Positions 30,391 through 39,297 of a DNA stretch of 64,000 nt are shown piece after piece. Below the pieces are notes generated by a model. The model did not search any database, had not been told where the DNA came from, and worked only from the letters and a program-made list of their open reading frames with translations. Where the stretch lies: the NCBI GenBank assembly GCA_963662175.1, contig OY759226.1:25776446-25840445 (forward strand), given 5' to 3'. The position numbers and the translations under genes are program-made. The DNA is from Aradus depressus. Its lineage: Eukaryota; Arthropoda; Insecta; Hemiptera; Aradidae. Each line of letters starts with the position of its first letter. Positions within the stretch are counted from its first letter, which is position 1.

Positions 30391-30687
30391 TTAAACCCTA
30401 GGGTGGGCGCGGCCTGAACGTTACTTGAACGAGCGCGGGGACCTCACAGGTCTACTGCAGTTTGGGAAAGGTTTTCAACGGACTATAAATTATAGAAACT
30501 CATTTTAAGGGTTTGAATGTTTATTTCAACAAGAAAAGCAACATTAATTATTGTCTTTTAATTTTTTTGACAATAAAGGATTTCGTTTATGTTTATATAA
30601 AATAGCCGTAACATAAAAACTTATTTACTTTAGAAAATGTAGGTAACCTATTTGAAAAATGTAGTACAAACAAACACGAATACAAAG

Positions 30688-31023
30688 TCAGAAAAAAGCA
30701 GAAATTAAAATAGTTGACGCAATAAAACCTGGTATACATGCAGTGCCTACAAACAAACTGCAAGTATAAACATTTCGTATTCTACAAGCTATCAGTCTTG
30801 AATAGTACACCCCATTTGGTAACACATCACAAATAAAATTGCAATGCTCTAGGCATAAATACGTATCACATATCTTACAGCTGTATCTGGTTGATTTCTC
30901 TTTTCTTATTTCACGGCAAGGTTTGCATTTATTTCGTTTCACCCCTCCACTTACAGAGGGCTCAGCAGGCTGTGCAGCTCTTTCCCGCAATTCTCGAGAA
31001 TGTGGGTTGTATTCATGTGATGG
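30688..31023 (-). pseudogene. piggyBac transposase C-terminal zinc-binding region
   Basis: The minus-strand frame carries KCKPCREIRKEKSTRYSC, then KICDTYLCLEHC: a CX2C, CX2C, CxxxHC arrangement typical of the cysteine-rich C-terminus of piggyBac transposases, which binds target or subterminal DNA. It is preceded by a Ser/Pro/Glu-rich linker and in-frame stops, and lies downstream of the N-terminal part at 31170-31894. Confidence 0.7.
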
Positions 31024-31169
31024 CTAATGATTGTTCCTGGAGTAGAGGTTGTTGTGATCTCTCAGCTTCCTGGTCATCAGTCACTCTCAGAGACAGCTGA
31101 GAAGTAAGGATGTAGCTTGCCGGAGAACGTCATTATTTTATTTTGCAATGGCTGATGAATTCCTGTCGT

Positions 31170-31894
31170 AGTGGTTCTTCTCCGATCTAGATGTTCTTTT
31201 ACCAACTCTAATCCAAGTCGCTTCAAAAAATCCCGACGTCGTTTCACCTTTTTTTCCAGAATATACCAAAAATTTCAACTCCAAGTTCAGAATTATCCCG
31301 TAAGTCTTCAGTACCGGTTAGCAAGTAACGCCCAGCCAAATACAAAATACCAATCAGAGCTTTGATTTCTATCAAATCAGTTTTTTTACAATCTCTTTTG
31401 CGTTTATAAAGTTCCATTTTTTGTAAATCAATGTACTGATTTGTATACTTGACTATTATATCCAACATGGATGAGTCAAAAAAGTAATCCCAAGCAGCAA
31501 GTGGTGTTTTAGATGAACGGGCGTTATAAATGACAGTCCCTATGTTGTCGGAAAGTATGTTTTTTCTGTTCGTAGTGGTTATTCGCCAAGAATAATTTTT
31601 CCAGCGCCAAAAATTTATGATTTTCTGCTTTTGCTTCTGAAAGGCAACAAAATAATCATTGTCTTCTTCAGAAGGTTCTGTATTTACCAAATCAATGTCG
31701 TTATCTTCATCCGTATCACTTTGGGCTGATTCGGAATCATCTGCTCTCGTTTCTATCAGTTCTTCCTCTTCAAGTTTAGACTTGTCCTCTGCATCCGATT
31801 CTTCAGACTCATTTCCAGGATCTAGCAAGGAGTTTACAACTTCACTGAGGTCTCCAGAATCGTGTTAGTTAATCATTCGTCGCTGTGCAGCCAT
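31170..31894 (-). pseudogene. piggyBac transposase N-terminus, broken
   Basis: The likely original ATG is at 31894. Codon 10 is a TAA stop (31867-31865), after which the frame stays open: an acidic leader (GNESEESDAEDKSKLEEEEL), then WRWKNYSWR and the conserved TPLAAWDYFFDSSMLDIIV, and DLIEIKALIGILYLAG. At about 31250, after ELGVEIFGIFWKK, the reading shifts by one base into KRRRDFLKRLGLELVKEHLD. In intact family members that segment lies near the C-terminal end of the catalytic domain. The whole DDD catalytic core is therefore deleted at a frameshifting junction. Confidence 0.8.
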
Positions 31895-32799
31895 TTGAAA
31901 TAAAGTAAAAGGAAGACATCAGTTCATATATCATCAACGAGCGCGGTGACCTCCCAGGTCAATTAGTATTACCGTCACTGTACGTTCTTGTATAGCGTTT
32001 ACATTTAAAAAACGGATGAATCACTGACAGAAGAAAATTAGCCAACATTAAAAAGTTGATAACGGAAAAACGAAATACCTTAACGTCAACGAGCGCGGTG
32101 GACCTGTGAGGGCGATTCGGCTATAGGCACGACACCTGCATTCGCAGACAATCAAATGAACAGTGATCGTGCGATAGATGAGGAGAGAGGAGGCTAGACG
32201 GAGTCACCGCCTCCTCCCAAGAGGTGAAATGTTAGAAAACAAATGAAATATAAACAACATGGACCTGTGAGGTCCCGCGCTCGCCCGAGGGTCAATAATT
32301 ATTATTGATAATATTTTTTTAGGGCAATTTTCGAAAAACTACTGTAGAAATCAAAATTTAAATAAACAAAAGAGATCAAATTTCTACAGGAAATGTATGC
32401 AAACAAGTTATTATCACATTTTATTATTATTATGGACACATACAAACAAAGACGAAAGCCAAAAAAACATATTTATGGTCTTTTGTTAACTTGAAACGGA
32501 TGAAAACAAAAATGTACCTACAGACAGTCGCCACTTACAGTTCTATTGATAAATATTATAACCGGCTACCTCATAAGTTCAACTACAAAAATAGCTAATA
32601 ATTAGAATGTATTCGATTATCGGATACATTAAATTATCTATAATGTACTCCATGTATTATTGAAGATAGCAGCTATCGATCCACTCAATACATAACTACA
32701 AATATTCCTTTTTAGGAGAAATAATTCAAAGCTCAGACTTTACGGGGATACAGCTGAAATCAGAGAGAATACATCAGGGCTCGAACTAACAGCGGTATA

Positions 32800-33425
32800 C
32801 AAGGTGTGTTAAAAAAATAACGAGAATTTTCGGTTTTTGAAAAGAATTCCATAAAATATTATACACTTATGCTAGCGCTTCTTCCAGTCCCCGAAACACT
32901 TCTGGAACTCGATCTTAGGGATAGCATTTAGCTCTTTAAGGTTCTCTTTATTGTTGGGAACAGAAAAAAGTCACACGGATCCATGTCTGGCGAATATGGA
33001 GGCTGGGGCATCATTAGAGTGTTGTTTTTGGCCAAAAATTCACAAACAAACAAGCAATGAAGTGTGAGCAGGTGCGCATTATCGGGGTGCAAAAGCCATG
33101 AATTGTTTCGCCACAAATCCGGGCATTTTTTTCCGGATTGCACGAAGTTGCACTTCTTATTGATAGTTTGACCTTGTGGCAAGAATTCATGGTGCACTAT
33201 ATCGTTAAAATCGAAAAACAGAGTGAGTATGACTTTTACATTTGACCGCACTTGTCGAGCTTTTGTCGGTCTTGGCGATCCAGAATGCCTCCATTGGGAC
33301 GATTGAACCTTAGTTTCGACGTCATATCTGTAAACCCATGTTTCATCACCTGTTATGACACGTTTCAGTAGTTCTGCATCGTTATCGACTCCTGAGCAAC
33401 TTCCATTCGCCAATATCCTCGTATA
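32800..33425 (-). mobile_element. mariner element, 5'-truncated
   Basis: The 3' terminus CAAGGTGTGTTAAAAAAATA begins after TA at 32798-32799 and resembles the mariner end at 63589 (CGAGGTTTGTTCAAAAAGTA). The transposase remnant reads away from it on the minus strand and stops at about 33425 with no second terminal repeat. Roughly the 3' half of a mariner remains. Confidence 0.75.
32928..33425 (-). pseudogene. mariner transposase, catalytic part
   Basis: Contains ITGDETWVYRYDVETKVQSS with the first catalytic D, RQVRSNVKVILTLFFDFN, HHEFLPQGQTINK, NSWLLHPDNAHLL with the second D, and MMPQPPYSPDMDPCDFFLFP with the third D in PCDFF. This is the DD34D pattern of mariner. Between INKK and PDLWRNN several residues are missing and the sequence is out of register, implying a small deletion. 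The DNA-binding N-terminal half is absent, so no active enzyme can be made. The usual APCDFF has become DPCDFF. Confidence 0.85.
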
Positions 33426-33639
33426 TATGTAAACTAATGCTACCGAAAGCCGGCCTCCCTCCTCATGGGGCCTAGGTCCATATCGCTTTGCTCTTTAACG
33501 CTATAATAATGTTGCATTCTGCAACTATGCAGTAAAACCTTGATTAGCCGAGATCGACCGGGCCGGCCACGCAGGTTCATGTGTTTTCGTTCGGTTAATA
33601 ATCATTATTACCATATAATGAATGCCCCAGGAGAAAAAA

Positions 33640-34190
33640 AAAATCGACTTTGAATCACCGGCTATGTACTTCCCCAGCACGAATTAATCAAATTAAGTTC
33701 TTGCTCTCCCTCCAAAAAATCAATATTTGACTTACATAAGGGCATCTGAAATTATTTACCGTTACATTCAATATATCGGCAATTATTAGGATTTTTGATT
33801 TGAATCCCCTCTAATCCCCCATTCCTTTCGGCCGATTTTTCTGAAAATTAATAGGTGTTGCCCTAATGAAGTTTTGAATAAACATATGAAATTTCATGTC
33901 AATATATTCATTATAAGGGCAGTTATTAGAGTTTTATTGTATTAACCCCCCCCCCCCCCCCCCCTAATCACCCCCTTCCCTTTGCCTGAAAAATCAATAG
34001 GTGTCATCCTTATGTGGTTCTAGTCACACATATAATATTTTGTGTCGTTACAGAGACACAGACAGACAGAAACTTTTAAATTCATTTTTAGAGTCAGAAG
34101 TATCGGAAAAATGAAATTCCTTTGAAAACTCCACATAGATTTTCCGAGAGATTACGTAACTTCCCCTATACTTCGTATAGCTGAGGAAGT
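33640..34190 (-). repeat. Family G copy, nearly complete
   Basis: Runs in minus orientation from CACCGGCTATGTACTTCCCC through three internal units to GATTACGTAACTTCCCC and TATACTTCGTATAGCTGAGG. Its two outer ends share TACTTCC(C/T)CAGC in inverted orientation, possibly short terminal inverted repeats. A 19-bp C-run lies at 33946-33964. Confidence 0.7.
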
Positions 34191-34229
34191 AAAATGTATT
34201 CTGACCCCTCACAAGTTTTATTATTTTAT

Positions 34230-34268
34230 GCTAACCTGCTTTCGAGGTTACCCTCATCATCAGGCAGT
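34230..34268 (-). other. Hammerhead-ribozyme-like motif, left arm
   Basis: On the minus strand: CTGATGA (34263-34257), T, stem II GAGG/CCTC, GAAA (34243-34240), then GCAGGTTAGC. Stem I is poorly supported and stem III is imperfect. Its partner in the right arm is 34751-34785. Confidence 0.3.
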
Positions 34269-34395
34269 CTGGTAAAATAATTTAGAAAACATAATTTGAC
34301 TAGTCACCTCTGAGTATTGTGACTCAGATAGGCTACAGATAAAATTTTAAATTGTTAATTTTTAATTAATAGTTATATATATATTTATATTTTGA

Positions 34396-34692
34396 GGGCG
34401 CCGGTACCTCAGTGGTAAGTGTGCTTGCCTTCTGAGCTCAAGAACGTGGGTTCGAATCACGACCGAGGCCCTTAGCTTATTTTATCTGGGAGGTAAAATA
34501 AACTTAAGCACGCCATCCTTCGGATGGGACGTTAAGCGATGGTCCCGAGCCTGTATGATGTCAGGTACTCGTTAAAGACCCCTGCCCTAGGTGAATAAAA
34601 ATTTAGGGTAGGCAAAATTTAGGACTCCCAGAGTAGAGTCGGGCTCATGTCCACCAGAGTGACGAAAGAGCGCACTGGTAGTAGGCGATATA
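34396..34692 (+). mobile_element. tRNA-derived SINE, 3'-truncated
   Basis: The head GGGCGCCGGTACCTCAGTGG has an A box with one change (TACCTC). The B box region reads GGTTCGAATCA. The body is intact to GTAGTAGGCGATA, where the sequence passes into TATATTTATTCAG next to the right arm. The last 40 or so bp and the tail are missing. Confidence 0.8.
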
Positions 34693-34745
34693 TATTTATT
34701 CAGTTTTAAAATTTCTAAATTATGTTTTTTAAATTGTTTCACCAG

Positions 34746-34785
34746 ATTCCCTGATGATGAGGGCTACCTCGAAAGCCGGCTAGCA
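34746..34785 (+). other. Hammerhead-ribozyme-like motif, right arm
   Basis: CTGATGA (34751-34757), T, stem II GAGG/CCTC, GAAA (34771-34774), then the palindrome AGCCGGCT and A. Stem III would be AGCC/GGCT in a dimer. Stem I flanks pair poorly (only the closing G-C), so this copy looks degenerate. Confidence 0.3.
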
Positions 34786-35064
34786 TAAAATAATAAAATC
34801 TGTGTGTAGTCAGACTACATTTTTATTTTGCAGCCTGTGAAAGTTTGATTGACGTATATTCTGCCACAACAAACAATAAAGCTAACATCATATGTTTGTT
34901 TTTTGTTCGACCTGAAATGGATAAGAACTAAATATTGTCACCCTTCACTCTCTCTCACAACTCAACAGGTTGAACTTGCGGTCTCTACAAAATAGTAGAG
35001 CGGTGGGGGAGAGCCCGACAATCACACTCATTTTTTTACTCTAGTAGGAGAAGAGTGACCACTA

Positions 35065-35735
35065 CTATAGTGGTCGGTGAATCACCGGCTATGTACTTTG
35101 CCAGAACGAATTAATCAATCAACTTTTCGCTCCTCTTCCAAAACCAGTCGAACGTTCGCGCTAATAATAGTGGACTTACATAGGGGCTCCTAAATCCTTA
35201 AATTTTGTGTCGATAAATTCATTATAGTTTTTGAGTGAAGCCTCTCCCCTAATCCCCCTCCCTTTCCCTTTGGTCCATTTGGCTGAAAATTAATAGGTGT
35301 CGTCGTTATAGAGTTCTGGATTCAGATATTGAATTTCGTGTCGATAGATTCATTCTATCGCAGTCATTAGAGTTTTTTTTTTGTTAAGCTTCCCTCCTAA
35401 TCTTTGCTCTTCCCCTCGGTCAATTTGGCTGAAAATCAATAGGATTCGTCGTTAGAGGATACAGAATTCACATACAAAATTTCGTGTCGATACATTCATT
35501 CTATCTGAAGTAATCGTGTTCACAGGTACATATAATTTTATTTTTTAAATATTTGGAATCTAGAGATCGGAAAACATGAAAATCGGTTGAAAACTCCACA
35601 TCGAACTTTTGAAAGATTACATAACTTCCCCTATACTTCAGAATTTTCTTGGAAAAATATACTTTTTTTTTTTTTAAATACTATTTTCTTTTCCTATTCC
35701 CTTATACTTCGTACAGCTGGAGAAATGTAAACTGA
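35065..35735 (-). repeat. Family G copy, nearly complete
   Basis: From GTCGGTGAATCACCGGCTATG and CCAGAACGAATTAATCAATC through three units. Each unit has CGTGTCGATAxATTCATT, GGCTGAAAATxAATAGG and CCCTAATCCCCCTCC or a variant. It ends GATTACATAACTTCCCC and TATACTTCGTACAGCTGG. With the 33640 copy this gives the best consensus for the family. Confidence 0.7.
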
Positions 35736-35804
35736 AGAAAGGGTGGTTACCATAAGGCCCCTTCTTCCTGATCTCAGAGATATAAGATTGAAAAAAATAC
35801 GCAG

Positions 35805-36705
35805 AAAAAAGTCGTCGATGAATCACCGGCGTTGTACGTCCCCAGGACGTATTATTTACAATAAACTAGTATGTTTTCTTTCCTCCTCCTGCAGTTCTAT
35901 ATGGAGTATTAATTTTTCAAAAACAAATATAACATTAGATTTTTTCACTTTCCCAATAAATTCGATGCCGAGTTTTTAACGAAATTATATGTTTTACGAT
36001 ACAATGAATTTATCGACACGAAATTTTATATGTGTATCCAGGGACGACAACCTGTTAATTTTCAGCCAAAGCGGTCAAAGGGAAGGGGGGATTAACAGGG
36101 AGGCTTGTAATGTAAATTCAAAATCCTTTATAGAAGACACCTATTAATTTTCAGCGGACTCAACAGAAAGAGGGGGGGGGGGGGGGGGGGGGAGGAGGAA
36201 TTAGAGCAAAGGTTCGACTCAAAAGTTTGCCAATATCTTATAAATACAACTGCCAGTATAATGGGTTAGGTTAGGTTTTATGACTCATGTCCGGGCTTTA
36301 ACTTCGAGGTCATATCACCTACTACCAGATCACTCTTTAGTGGATATGAGCCCAACTCTACTATGGGAGTCCTAAATTTTGCCTACCCTAAATTTTTATT
36401 CACCTAGGGCAGGGGTCTGACTACCTGACATCGTACAGGCTCGGGACCATCCCTTAAATGTCTCATCCGAAGGACGACGTGCTTAAGTTTATTTTCTCTC
36501 CCAGATAAAATAAACTAAGGGCCTCGGTCGGGTTACGAATCCATGACCTTGAGCTCAGAAGACAAGCACGCATACCACTGAGCTACCGGCGCCCTCTGGT
36601 ATAGTGGGTATATTGACACAAAATATGGTACGAGGATTCTTAAGCCCCTAACTTATTTCATTTTCGGTCTGGGAAAATACATTACTGGTGATTCACCGAC
36701 TTTTT
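35805..36705. repeat. Family G, inverted pair split by a SINE
   Basis: A minus-orientation end (GTCGTCGATGAATCACCGGC, 35808-35880) is followed by a plus-orientation body (CAATGAATTTATCGACACG, TTTTCAGCCAAAGCGG, then a 21-bp G-run at 36172-36192). The plus body is interrupted by the SINE 36265-36597 and resumes with GGTATATTGACACAAAATA to TCACCGACTT. Confidence 0.65.
36265..36597 (-). mobile_element. tRNA-derived SINE with target duplication
   Basis: Full-length minus-strand copy from GAGGGCGCCGG to the GGTTAGGTTAGG-type tail. The flanks GTATAATGGG (left) and GTATAGTGGG (right) form an approximately 10-bp duplication with one difference, inside a family G copy. One block near 36415-36430 is shortened. 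Confidence 0.8.
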
Positions 36706-37379
36706 TTCAAATAAATTTAGTCGCTTTATTTTTTATTTATTTATTTTTTGTATATATCTTAATACTTAAGTAGTATTTGTTAATAATTTGCTTAGTTATT
36801 TAAAATTATAATATAAGAAAAATATAAACTATACGTTAGTTAACAATAGTTTGTTGATATTAACTATCGTTAATTAAGGTTAAAAATATTTAATTATTAA
36901 AAATATGTAGTTGAGAATAAGGAGAAAACTTACAAGTTTTAAAAATAGATTATAGAATTGTAAGAAAAATGCGAAATCGAAGAAAAGACTCAGAGCTTGA
37001 CAAGAACAATTAAAAATACATTAAAAATTATTAAAAATACGTAAAAATATAAAAATGGTGTGTGAGGAACCCTGGAAAACGTTGACTATTTTACCGAGAA
37101 AAGTTCGTTAAAGAGTTCGACAAAAACTGGCCGCGAAGTAGACACACCGAGAACAGAACCTAGACTGACGGGCGAATGTAGGGGAGGCGGAGAGTCTCGC
37201 GCCGTCGCGTCTCTCTGCGCACAATTGTGGCATTGAGACAAGAGGATGGCTCAAAAAGTGTGATGCAAAAATAAAATGATACAATTTGGTGATAAAAATA
37301 AATGATACAGTTCGTGACAAAATACAATAACCGTTATATTATAACAGAATGGCGAGATAAATAACATATTATATTTTCT
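36706..37379. other. Unassigned interval
   Basis: AT-rich to 37060. A CpG-containing GC-richer block follows (37080-37260, including AGTCTCGCGCCGTCGCGTCT) with no recognisable domain in any frame. Confidence 0.4.
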
Positions 37380-37440
37380 TATGTAGTTCATATACGCTAT
37401 ATAAAGTATAGGAGTAGTTATGTAATCGGTCAGAAATTCA
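37380..37440 (+). repeat. Family G head fragment
   Basis: AAAGTATAGGAGTAGTTATG and TAATCGGTCAGAAATTCAATG match the head of family G. It is cut off at a TA where the pogo-type element begins. A minus-orientation head also lies at about 37905-37975 (GGTTACATAACTTTCCTC). Confidence 0.6.
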
Positions 37441-37445
37441 ATGTA

Positions 37446-37746
37446 CAGTAGAACCTCGATTAACCGTGGGGTGTAAGAAGTAAGTATAGTTCCTAAAAAC
37501 TTGCGAAGTTGATTCAGAGGACGATGAGAGTGACAATGATGACAGTTTTGGCGCTAAAGAAGAAAACATTCAGACAAGTCAAGCAATGGAAGCAGTTCAT
37601 GTCCTCTTCAACTTCTGCAAACAGGAAAATTTTAACTTCCATGATTTGTCATGAATTTGAGAAAAATTAGAACTGAAGTAAGGAAAATCATTTCAAACCG
37701 CAAAAAACAAAGAAGGATTACTTCATATTTCAAGCCTTGATAACAT
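37446..37746 (+). mobile_element. pogo/Tigger-type element remnant
   Basis: Begins CAGTAGAACCTCGATTAACC after TA (37444-37445), the classic pogo/Tigger-style terminus. It then contains a transposase C-terminal remnant, and the opposite end is not found. Sequence is about 90 percent similar by eye to the complement of 11288-11563. Most of the transposase is deleted. Confidence 0.65.
37495..37732 (+). pseudogene. pogo-like transposase C-terminus with PIP-like box
   Basis: Frame text: acidic DSEDDESDNDDSFGAKEE, then TSQAMEAVHVLFNFCKQ, then (after disruption around TCATGAATTTG) LRKIRTEVRKIISNRKKQRR and ITSYFKP-stop at about 37732. The terminal QRRITSYF fits the PCNA-interaction consensus QxxhxxYF. 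The pogo transposase of Drosophila is known to carry a PCNA-binding motif. No DDE domain or CENP-B-like DNA-binding domain is present. Confidence 0.55.
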
Positions 37747-38003
37747 GAACCTCCTGCTTGAGGAGGACCCACACCTAAGGTGACGGTGGTGTTCACCATC
37801 AAAAGACTCAAGTTGTGTTTTTGTTTTTCTTTGTTTGTCCATATTTCTTAGTTGTGATGTATTTCATACTAGGAAATTACATAATAAACGTGAAATAAAA
37901 AACATGAAATTTTGTTGAAAAAATGAATTTCTGATCGGTTACATAACTTTCCTCATACGTCGTAAAGTTCAATTGTATGTAAGTCAACACGATAAATACC
38001 GAC

Positions 38004-38098
38004 ATGTCCAGCAGAGTGACGAAGGAGCGCTCTGGTAGTAGGCGATATGACCTCGTAGTTAAAGCCCGGGCATGAGTCATAAAACCTAACCTAACCTA
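38004..38098 (+). repeat. SINE 3' fragment with CCTAA tail
   Basis: From ATGTCCAGCAGAGTGACG to GGGCATGAGTCATAAAACCTAACCTAACC. The tail has three CCTAA-type units. The 5' part is absent. Confidence 0.75.
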
Positions 38099-38342
38099 TT
38101 TGAATCCAGAAACCCATTGTGTCTCCCTCATTATCTCCTAACTCAACAAACCTCTGATCCCTAAGGCTGGCTCCTATGAGATAGTTCTCGTCTTCCTATA
38201 AGTCCCTCTCTCCAACTGGACAGATTGTTACACTTCTGTTTCATCATTCCAGTTTTTTACAATTCATATATAAGTCATTATTTCTTGGTGGTGGGCAGAT
38301 GTAGTGGAACTTAAGTCCATCTGGTCCCTGAGAGGTGTCCAG

Positions 38343-39218
38343 TAGGGTGGAACGAAAATGGCCTTTTAACATTTTTTTTAGTTATTAGTTTGGTAATAGT
38401 GGAGAAACGTTGCCTTTTAAGTTCAAAAAGAATTTTAAAAAAATTGATTGCAATATTACAACATCTTGAGGTGCCGCAAAGAGCTTAAAGTTTGTAAAAA
38501 AATTGAAACATTTTAAACTTTGATAAATTATTTTTTATGAATTTCTCGTACATATAATGTTACAAAAGATGGTTTTAAATACATATATAAGCATTAGAAT
38601 TGGAAAAAATTATTAATTATAAAATATAATAAAAATAAAAAAATATTTTGTAATGTCAAACTTTGTATTTCTTACTTGTGTATCCTTAATGATTACAAAT
38701 GTTACAGCTGCCAAATGTTTGTTTCTACTTCATTGCCACATTAAACTGGTCCTTGCGGCACCTCAAGACCTACTCCAATATTTTTCATATTTTTAATTTA
38801 TCTTATCTACACTAAAAGGCAACTTTTCTGCGCTATTCCAAATTGAAAATCACATAATCGAGACACGCAAAAATCTTTGAAAAAGTTCCAAAAAAGTGTG
38901 TTTTTATGAAACTTTAAGGTCCTTGCGGCACCTCAAGACGTACTCCAATATTTTTCATATTTTTAATTTATCTTATCTACACTAAAAGGCAACTTTTCTG
39001 CGCTATTCCAAATTAAAAATCACATAATCGAGACACGCAAAAATCTTTGAAAAAGTTCCAAAAAAGTGTGTTTTTATGAAACTTTAAGGTCCTTGCGGCA
39101 CCTCAAGACGTACTCCAATATTTTTCATATTTTTAATTTATCTTATCTACATTAAAAGGCAACTTTTCTGCGCTATTCCAAATTAAAAATCAAAAGGTGA
39201 TTTTTTCGTTCCACCCTA
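38343..39218. mobile_element. hAT-type MITE, 876 bp
   Basis: A perfect 16-bp terminal inverted repeat TAGGGTGGAACGAAAA (38343-38358 and complement 39203-39218) is flanked by a perfect 8-bp duplication GTGTCCAG (38335-38342 and 39219-39226). An 8-bp duplication is the hAT signature. The inside has no transposase. The left part carries AGTGGAGAAACGTTGCCTTTTAA and CTTGAGGTGCCGCAA, whose complements form parts of the 170-bp tandem repeats in the right half, so the element is partly foldback. Confidence 0.88.
38748..39195 (+). repeat. 170-bp tandem repeat inside hAT MITE
   Basis: Units begin GGTCCTTGCGGCACCTCAAG at 38748, 38918 and 39088; the third is partial. Units 1-3 differ at only a few positions (ACCTACTCC vs ACGTACTCC), indicating recent duplication. 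Each unit contains complements of left-subterminal motifs, so transposase-binding sites may have been multiplied. Confidence 0.85.
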
Positions 39219-39254
39219 GTGTCCAGTCGTTTGACATCTTTAACAATAACATTC

Positions 39255-39297
39255 ACCACCTGATGATGTCAGCTTGACTGACGAAACTAGTTGTGGT
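39255..39297 (+). other. Hammerhead-ribozyme-like motif, best copy
   Basis: Order: stem I ACCAC (39255-39259), CTGATGA (39260-39266), T, stem II GTCAG/CTGAC with CTTGA loop (39268-39282), GAAA (39283-39286), palindrome ACTAGT sharing the last A (39286-39291), T at the H17 position (39292), and stem I return GTGGT (39293-39297). Stem I is 5 bp and stem II 5 bp, both perfect. Stem III is self-complementary. One T between CTGATGA and stem II is extra relative to the canonical core, so cleavage cannot be assumed. Its host element is not defined; it lies 36 bp past the hAT MITE. Confidence 0.45.

Larger units (their letters stand above)
30391..32295 (-). mobile_element. piggyBac-type element, internally deleted
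   Basis: The left end is TTAA (30391-30394) followed by ACCCTAGGGTGGGCGCGG. The right end is the complement of CCCTCGGGCGAGCGCGGG next to TCAA (32292-32295), which I read as a mutated TTAA. Both ends carry the subterminal block GAGCGCGG-GACCT-CAGGTC; related copies lie inward near 31938 and 32092. It encodes an internally deleted transposase on the minus strand (two entries below). Ends plus protein make a piggyBac assignment firm. Confidence 0.8.
34191..34824. repeat. Inverted-repeat unit, 107-bp arms, SINE in loop
   Basis: Left arm 34191-34297 and right arm 34718-34824 are imperfect complements sharing TTTTATTATTTTATGCTA, GCTTTCGAGGT and CCCTCATCATCAGG. Each arm contains the hammerhead-like core CTGATGATGAGGG-ACCTCGAAAGC, reading outward. 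The spacer contains a SINE (34396-34692). The unit starts immediately after a family G copy. Arms bearing such motifs recall Penelope-like terminal repeats, which can be inverted, but no Penelope reverse transcriptase is present. Confidence 0.75.
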
